Assembly (NCBI GenBank): GCA_003142915.1 | Contig: PLNZ01000328.1 | Coordinates: 1-12,840 of the forward strand | Length of the DNA stretch: 12,840 nucleotides | From: Ignavibacteriales bacterium | GTDB taxonomy: Bacteria; Bacteroidota; Ignavibacteria; Ignavibacteriales; Ignavibacteriaceae | Direction of reading: 5' to 3' | Shown: positions 7,701 to 12,840 of the stretch, one piece after another | Layout of the letters: every line of letters begins with the position of its first letter | Numbering within the stretch: the first letter of the stretch is position 1 | Program-made: the position numbers and the translations under genes | The notes under the pieces: generated by a model | What the model saw: only the letters and a program-made list of their open reading frames with translations | What the model was told of the DNA's origin: nothing | Database searches by the model: none

Positions 7701-7913
7701 TTGATAATGATTATCATATATGATAAAAAAGACTCTTTGTTTTTAAAAGTCACTTTATCGCTGATATTTGAAGTGGGGATTTATTGTTATACACAAGCTC
7801 ACAAAATAAATATATTCGCTACTGTTGCAAAGGAAAAAGCCCGAATTTTACAGCCTTTATATAATGATTTAAAAGAAAACCAACCTAAACATTTAAGAAA
7901 TAATAATAATTAA
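7701..7913 (+). CDS. Small leader ORF (copy B) upstream of the esterase-GH3 gene
   Basis: The frame opens at TTG 7701 or ATG 7707 and ends at TAA 7911-7913, giving at most 70 codons. The first part is hydrophobic ('LFLKVTLSLIFEVGIY'); the last part is polar and basic. The final 27 codons (7830-7910) match the end of the small ORF at 4579-4776, with 'LQPLYNDLK' and 'HLRNNN' shared. No clear ribosome site precedes it, and its start lies on a perfect palindrome (7702-7716) that could bind a repressor. The function is unknown: a leader peptide, or the tail of a lost gene carried along by duplication. The first half shows no convincing similarity between the two copies. Confidence 0.4.
   Translation: MIMIIIYDKKDSLFLKVTLSLIFEVGIYCYTQAHKINIFATVAKEKARILQPLYNDLKENQPKHLRNNNN
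7702..7716. promoter_or_regulatory. Perfect 7-1-7 Fur-type palindrome
   Basis: TGATAATGATTATCA is an exact match to the 7-1-7 consensus TGATAATnATTATCA used by Fur-family metal regulators. It lies ~53 nt after the possible -7 element and ~230 nt before the esterase-GH3 start. Binding is inference; an AT-rich hairpin unrelated to Fur would look the same. Confidence 0.4.
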
Positions 7914-7968
7914 TAAAATTATGAAAATAATTAAGGAAAAAATTATGGAAAAAACATATTGGGTTATG
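7830..7968 (+). repeat. Duplicated leader/start cassette, copy B
   Basis: Counterpart of 4696-4799. Here a ~31-nt insertion holding an extra in-frame ATG (7921) and an AAGGA motif separates the small-ORF stop from the aligned start codon at 7945. Confidence 0.55.
7933..7937 (+). promoter_or_regulatory. Shine-Dalgarno site deciding the start at 7945
   Basis: AAGGA lies 7 nt before ATG 7945. It sits inside the frame if translation began at the upstream ATG 7921, which has no such site, so 7945 is the better start. Confidence 0.55.
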
Positions 7969-10900
7969 AAACCGGCTAAATTAGTCCTAATTATAATTCT
8001 TATCAGTTGCTTTGGAATAAGCGTAAAATCTTTTCCTCACAATGTAAATAAGACCGGTGAAATTCCTGGTTATAAAACTGAGTTAAATATTCCATTTTGT
8101 ACGGTTGATGGAAAAACCTTGACATTGAATGCTTTTATACCGACTAATACAAAAACACCTACTCCTGCAATGATAGATATTCACGGGGGATGGTGGTTCG
8201 GAGGAGATCCGGCAACAATGATCTCCAATACTTTTATAAGTAAAGGCATTGCAGTTTTTTCAATCCAATATCGTCTTGGTAAAGAAGGAGGCTTTCCTCA
8301 AAATATACGCGACTGCCGTAATGCTGTACGCTTTGTTCGAAAAAATGCAGCCCGGTTTAATATCGATCCCGATCGAATTGGGTGTATGGGTGGATCTGCC
8401 GGAGCTCATCTGAGCTTGATGGTTGCTATGGTGCCTGAAAATTTTAATGATGGGGGACCTACACCTGGTTTAGAAGGAATAAGCGCGCATGTTTGTAATT
8501 CCTTTAGCAATGTTGCCCCTACTGATTTATTAAGATTTTGGAATGAAGGACCTGCTGATGTTGTGAAAACAGCCAAAAGTAAAAATACTTATCGGGCAGC
8601 CGATCCAAATATTCCAAACGATTCACGGCCCCGTTTACGAATTCTTTTTCATGGAATTACTCCGCATACCAAGGGATATAAAAAACTATATTTAGAGATG
8701 AGTCCTATAGGACATGTAAGTAAAGACGTTTCCCCACTCCTTATCTGTGATGGAGAAAAAGACCCAATAGTTCCGGGCCTGGAGGGGAAGGAATTACAAG
8801 AAAAACTGCAGAAAGTAGGTGCAAGATCGATCTATTGGATAACCGTTGGCGGCGGACATACGGATCCGGGAGGAAAGGGCTTTGATGAGGTTCTGAATAG
8901 TTTCCTTGGCTCCACACTAAAAATCGATTCAACGATTAAGCAGGCAGGTGAGATAAGTAAATCTGAGTATCCTTTCCAGAATCCTTTTTTATCGTTTGAA
9001 GCAAGAGTTAATGACCTGGTAAGCAGGATGACACTTGAGGAAAAAATATCACAAATGATGAATTCCTCCGCTGCCATTCCAAGGTTAGGTGTTCCTGCAT
9101 ATAATTGGTGGAATGAATGTCTTCATGGAATAGCTCGTACTTCCTATCATGTTACATCGTATCCTCAGGCAATCGCTATGGCTGCCTGTTTTGATCCTTT
9201 TTCAATGCACATGATGGGAGTATATACTTCAGATGAAAGTCGTGCGATTAATAATGAAAGTATACGTAACAACGTCAGGGATATATACCTCGGTTTGACA
9301 TACTGGACGCCGAATATTAATATATTCAGAGACCCTCGTTGGGGAAGAGGGCAGGAAACTTATGGCGAAGATCCTTATTTAACCGGCACTATTGGAAAAG
9401 CTTTTGTGACAGGCCTGCAGGGTGACGATCCAAAATATCTGAAGGATGCTGCTTGTGCCAAACATTTTGCGATCCACAGCGGACCTGAATCTTCAAGACA
9501 TCAATTTGATGCGGAAATATCTGATTATGATCTTTGGGATACTTATCTTCCTGCATTTCATGAGTTGGTTGTAAATGCTAAGGTCGCGGGTGTTATGTGC
9601 GCTTACAACGCATATAAAAAACAACCCTGCTGCGGAAACGATTTATTAATGACACAAATTTTACGGGATGAATGGAACTTTAAAGGATATGTAACCTCGG
9701 ATTGTGGAGCTATAGACGACTTTTATAGAGGACATAAGAGTGATCCGGATGCCGAAACTGCTGCTGCCGATGCTGTGTTACATGGTACTGACGTTAACTG
9801 CGGCGATACGTACTCTGCTTTGGGTGAAGCAGTTAAGAGAGGTTTGATTACTGAAGAAAAAATTAGTGAATCTGTAAAACGTCTATTTATGATTAGATTC
9901 CGATTGGGAATGTTTGACCCACCAAATATGGTACCTTATACGAATATTTCATTGGATGTTTTGGAAAGTCAGCCCCATAAAGATCTTGCTCTCAAGTTAG
10001 CCCGTGAGTCTATTATTCTTCTTAAAAATGGAAATCAAACACTTCCTCTTTCGAAAAAGCTGAAAAAAGTTGCTGTCCTGGGACCTAATGCAGATAACAG
10101 TGTAACTCCCCTGGCTAATTATAATGGTTTCCCGTCTGTAATTATTACTCCTTTGCAAGGGATTAAAGCAAAATTGGGAAATGAAACACAAATTTATTAT
10201 GCTCCTGTAACTGATTTCACCTCCATTTCAGATTCTGTTTCCATTAATTCAGTGATGGATAGTATCAAAGATGCAGATGCAATAATTTATATAGGAGGGA
10301 TTTCGCCAACTCTTGAAGGAGAGGAAATGCCGGTTAGCCAACCTCGATTTTCAGGTGGTGATCGAACAACTATTTTACTGCCAAAGGTTCAGACAGAATT
10401 TATGAAGACCTTACAGAGTACGGGTAAACCTATCGTTTTTGTTATGATGTCAGGGAGTGGTGTATCTATTCCCTGGGAATCAGAGCATATTCCTGCCGTA
10501 GTTAATACCTGGTATGGCGGACAATCCGGTGGACAGGCTGTTGCTGATGTTTTGTTTGGAGATTATAATCCATCAGGTCGATTACCAGTTACAATTTATA
10601 GGAATGATAGCGATCTGCCTCCTTTCGTAGATTATTCAATGGAAAACAGAACATACCGCTATTTTAAGGGAAAGGCTTTATATCCCTTCGGATATGGATT
10701 AAGCTATACAGACTTTGATTACCAATGGAAAGATAAACCTCAGACTTCATACACTTTGAACGATACAATAAGCTTCTCAATGGAAATCAAAAATACCGGA
10801 AAGCTGGATGGAGATGAGGTTGTTCAGGCATATATTCAATACCCTGAAGGTAAAAAATTACCGCTGCAAGAACTTCGTGACTTCAAAAGAATAAATTTAT

Positions 10901-11061
10901 CTGCGAATCAATCCCAAATTGTAATTATGAGGATTCCTGTAGCGGATCTAAGAAAAATGAACATGAGTAACGAGAAAATGGAACTTGTTAAAGGAGAGTA
11001 TAATCTATTTATAGGTGGTAATTCTGAGGATCAGCGTCTTATAACTGGATTTAAAATCTAG
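7945..11061 (+). CDS. Bifunctional esterase-GH3 beta-xylosidase/beta-glucosidase fusion
   Basis: The 1038-residue product from ATG 7945 (1046 from ATG 7921) has an export signal with 'LISC' at 19-22, a possible lipobox, so it may be a lipoprotein; plain Sec cleavage is the alternative. Residues ~40-325 form an alpha/beta-hydrolase esterase of the BD-FAE/acetyl-esterase type, with 'HGGWW' at 80-84 as oxyanion-hole motif, S151 in GGSAG as nucleophile, and D273 and H305 completing the triad. Residues ~342-1038 are a complete GH3 enzyme: 'NWWNECLHG', 'KHF' (506-508), nucleophile D586 in 'VTSDCG', acid/base among E791/E793/E794 in 'LEGEEM', then a C-terminal FN3-like domain from ~935. The 'WWNECLHG' and 'HSGPE' motifs are typical of GH3 beta-xylosidases. 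One protein would thus remove ester groups and terminal sugars from the same chain. The GH2 gene starts 5 nt later. Confidence 0.88.
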   Translation: MEKTYWVMKPAKLVLIIILISCFGISVKSFPHNVNKTGEIPGYKTELNIPFCTVDGKTLTLNAFIPTNTKTPTPAMIDIHGGWWFGGDPATMISNTFISKGIAVFSIQYRLGKEGGFPQNIRDCRNAVRFVRKNAARFNIDPDRIGCMGGSAGAHLSLMVAMVPENFNDGGPTPGLEGISAHVCNSFSNVAPTDLLRFWNEGPADVVKTAKSKNTYRAADPNIPNDSRPRLRILFHGITPHTKGYKKLYLEMSPIGHVSKDVSPLLICDGEKDPIVPGLEGKELQEKLQKVGARSIYWITVGGGHTDPGGKGFDEVLNSFLGSTLKIDSTIKQAGEISKSEYPFQNPFLSFEARVNDLVSRMTLEEKISQMMNSSAAIPRLGVPAYNWWNECLHGIARTSYHVTSYPQAIAMAACFDPFSMHMMGVYTSDESRAINNESIRNNVRDIYLGLTYWTPNINIFRDPRWGRGQETYGEDPYLTGTIGKAFVTGLQGDDPKYLKDAACAKHFAIHSGPESSRHQFDAEISDYDLWDTYLPAFHELVVNAKVAGVMCAYNAYKKQPCCGNDLLMTQILRDEWNFKGYVTSDCGAIDDFYRGHKSDPDAETAAADAVLHGTDVNCGDTYSALGEAVKRGLITEEKISESVKRLFMIRFRLGMFDPPNMVPYTNISLDVLESQPHKDLALKLARESIILLKNGNQTLPLSKKLKKVAVLGPNADNSVTPLANYNGFPSVIITPLQGIKAKLGNETQIYYAPVTDFTSISDSVSINSVMDSIKDADAIIYIGGISPTLEGEEMPVSQPRFSGGDRTTILLPKVQTEFMKTLQSTGKPIVFVMMSGSGVSIPWESEHIPAVVNTWYGGQSGGQAVADVLFGDYNPSGRLPVTIYRNDSDLPPFVDYSMENRTYRYFKGKALYPFGYGLSYTDFDYQWKDKPQTSYTLNDTISFSMEIKNTGKLDGDEVVQAYIQYPEGKKLPLQELRDFKRINLSANQSQIVIMRIPVADLRKMNMSNEKMELVKGEYNLFIGGNSEDQRLITGFKI

Positions 11062-11066
11062 TAAAT

Positions 11067-12840
11067 ATGAAACTAATACAAAAAATGGATATGCATTTCA
11101 TTGCATATAAACTAATAGTATTTCTGACTATTTTGTTGACATTATCATCATTTTCCTGGGCTGGAGAGAAGAAATCTCCAGCCTCCGGGCGTATTGAGTT
11201 TTCCGGTGAGTTTGCCCCGTCCGAGGGATTTGTCAGAGGACCTGAACAGGGAATAAGGCAGGAGCTTTGCCTGAATGGTTATTGGGATTTTCAACCGGTA
11301 TACAAACCAAACGAGAAGGTGAAAACAAAACCATACGGAATCAATGCAAGCGATGTAGCCGTTGATTTACCCTCACCAAAAGAAAATGGCTGGGATGCGG
11401 TGAAAATAAAAATACCTTCGGAATGGACTTCTGTTGAAGAATACCCAAGTTATCCTGAGACATGGCGACAGGCACGGATGGGATGGCTTCGCAAGCAGTT
11501 TGAAGTGCCGTCTAACTGGGATGGAAAACGTATTATACTACGTTTCCAGGCTATCGGCGGTGACTGTAAGGTATTTTTAAACGGTAAAAAGCTTGGCGGC
11601 CATTTTGATTCCACAATACCTTTTGAGTTCGATATTACGGACAAGGTAAAAAATGGTTCACTAAACGAGATATTAATCGGGACTCGTTCTCATGGTTTAT
11701 TTATCACTCCGGGCAAATACGGGGAACTAGCCTTTCCTCCCGGTGGTGCACGGATGCTTGGAATCTGGCAGGATGTTTACTTATTGGCGCTGCCTAAAGT
11801 ATATGTTACTGATGTTTACATAAAACCTGAAGTATCGTCAAGCCGTTTGGTTGCAGAAGTAACGATAAAGAATACTACTAACGAAGATCAAACTGTTAAA
11901 GTAAATTCGATTGTGAACGAATGGGTGAACATGGCTGGAAAAGATATGCTCACAGCTCCTGAAGTAAAATGGAAGCTTGGAAATCAGGCATTAGAGTTTG
12001 ATTCAAAGGAGATCAAAGTTCCTGCAGGGAAGGAAATTAAAGCTACATTGGAAAAGAAAGTTAGCAATGAACTGAAATATTGGGATTTTGATCACCCGAA
12101 CCTTTATGGTATGTCTGTTAGCCTTAAAGAGAGAGGGAAACTCGTTGACAAAAAGTATGAACGATTTGGGTGGCGTGAGTTTAAAATAGAAGGCAAGAAG
12201 CTTTTGTTAAATGGTAAGTCGATACAATTATTAGGAGACTCTCAGCATTTGCAGAACGAGACTTATTATAGCCGCCGTTTTGCCTGGTCCTGGTTCAGGT
12301 TGTTAAAGGATGCGGGCGCAAATGCAGCGCGTTTGCATGCCGTTGTATGGCCAGGTTATATTCATGATATGGCAGATGAGATGGGTATTGCACTATTGTC
12401 GGAAAGTTCGGTATATGCCAGCTCATGTGATATCAACTATGATTCGGATTTGTTTTGGAAAGCGGCGAAGTTTAATATAGAAGGGATGGTAAGGAAATAC
12501 CGTAACCACCCGAGTGTGTACGGCTGGAGTATTGAAAATGAAGTTTTACCTGCATTAAACGTAAAATGCAATGACGTATCATATAAAAAGATGGTTTATG
12601 ATGGTATGAATGGTCTGGCAGATATTTGCCGAAAACTGGATCCGACAAGAGACTGGATATCAGGTGACGGAAGCCGGGATATGGATGGCAGGCTGCCGGT
12701 TTTCAATGTTCATTACGGTTCTACAACGAGCTATAAAGAGGATGCAGCAACTACAAGTAAACCATTTGTTGTTGGCGAGGCTTCTATAACATATTATGCC
12801 ACTCCACGTCAAGCGGAAATGTATGTCGGCGACCGCGCCT
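11067..12840 (+). CDS. GH2-family glycoside hydrolase, 3' end outside the window
   Basis: An open frame from ATG 11067 runs to the window edge (591 codons seen) and has no stop. A Sec signal peptide ('LIVFLTILLTLSSFSWAG') ends near residue 33; ATG 11085 and 11091 are alternative starts. Residues ~65-250 match the GH2 sugar-binding beta-sandwich ('RKQFEVP', 'VFLNGKKLGGH'), ~250-360 the immunoglobulin-like domain, and the TIM barrel starts at ~367 ('FGWREF'). The acid/base is E492 in 'WSIENEV' and the nucleophile E571 in 'VVGEAS', so the visible part should be catalytically intact. The usual 'GxNRHE'-like motif reads 'LGDSQHLQ', which makes a plain LacZ-type beta-galactosidase less likely. The substrate is undecided (galactoside, mannoside, glucuronide or other). 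The 5-nt gap to the GH3 fusion indicates one transcript. Confidence 0.85.
   Translation, partial: MKLIQKMDMHFIAYKLIVFLTILLTLSSFSWAGEKKSPASGRIEFSGEFAPSEGFVRGPEQGIRQELCLNGYWDFQPVYKPNEKVKTKPYGINASDVAVDLPSPKENGWDAVKIKIPSEWTSVEEYPSYPETWRQARMGWLRKQFEVPSNWDGKRIILRFQAIGGDCKVFLNGKKLGGHFDSTIPFEFDITDKVKNGSLNEILIGTRSHGLFITPGKYGELAFPPGGARMLGIWQDVYLLALPKVYVTDVYIKPEVSSSRLVAEVTIKNTTNEDQTVKVNSIVNEWVNMAGKDMLTAPEVKWKLGNQALEFDSKEIKVPAGKEIKATLEKKVSNELKYWDFDHPNLYGMSVSLKERGKLVDKKYERFGWREFKIEGKKLLLNGKSIQLLGDSQHLQNETYYSRRFAWSWFRLLKDAGANAARLHAVVWPGYIHDMADEMGIALLSESSVYASSCDINYDSDLFWKAAKFNIEGMVRKYRNHPSVYGWSIENEVLPALNVKCNDVSYKKMVYDGMNGLADICRKLDPTRDWISGDGSRDMDGRLPVFNVHYGSTTSYKEDAATTSKPFVVGEASITYYATPRQAEMYVGDRA

Noticed and set aside
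7921..7923. ATG 7921 as start of the esterase-GH3 gene
   Set aside because: No ribosome site precedes it; ATG 7945 has AAGGA 7 nt upstream and aligns with the start of the six-hairpin gene. It cannot be excluded fully.
1..12840. CRISPR array, tRNA or rRNA genes
   Set aside because: No regularly spaced repeats, cloverleaf-like segments or rRNA-like stretches were noticed on either strand.

Overview
This window is a carbohydrate-degradation locus from a moderately AT-rich, Gram-negative bacterium, most likely of the Bacteroidota/Ignavibacteriota/Chlorobiota group. The assignment rests on the gene content (secreted DUF5060/DUF4038, GH2, GH3 and six-hairpin glycosidase types), the scarcity of Shine-Dalgarno sites, export signals ending in 'AQ' or 'FGQ', and a possible TAnnTTTG-type -7 promoter element. 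It is an inference from sequence features, not a taxonomic match. All genes lie on the + strand and every large product carries an export signal.

Layout. (1) 38-4324: a tight two-gene unit with a 3-nt gap, encoding a DUF5060/DUF4038 apiosidase-like glycosidase and a Tat-exported alpha-glucuronidase-like protein of unclear family. (2) 4325-4772: a spacer holding a 14-bp palindrome, a possible terminator hairpin and short overlapping reading frames. It leads into a six-hairpin (GH95-like) glycosidase at 4773-7370 whose body is clearly richer in G+C than its neighbours. (3) 7371-7944: a second spacer with a degenerate REP-like palindrome, a possible promoter, a perfect 7-1-7 Fur-type palindrome and another short reading frame. 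It leads into an esterase-GH3 fusion (to 11061), then after 5 nt a GH2 glycosidase that runs off the window.

The least expected feature is a duplicated leader. The spacers before the six-hairpin gene and before the esterase-GH3 gene each end with a short reading frame whose last ~26 codons match (15 of 26 residues identical, some differences synonymous). The match continues into the start of the downstream gene (start codon, then K-x-Y-W-x-M-K). Two unrelated enzymes therefore seem to sit behind copies of the same leader/start cassette.

Functionally, the enzymes look like a set for taking apart a decorated plant-type polysaccharide (hemicellulose or pectin side chains). The GH3-esterase would remove xylosyl/arabinosyl/glucosyl units and ester groups, GH2 a beta-linked sugar, the six-hairpin enzyme and DUF4038 protein side-chain sugars, and the GH67/GH115-like protein perhaps an acidic sugar. 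No SusC/SusD pair, transporter, regulator, tRNA, rRNA, CRISPR array or transposase is visible here.
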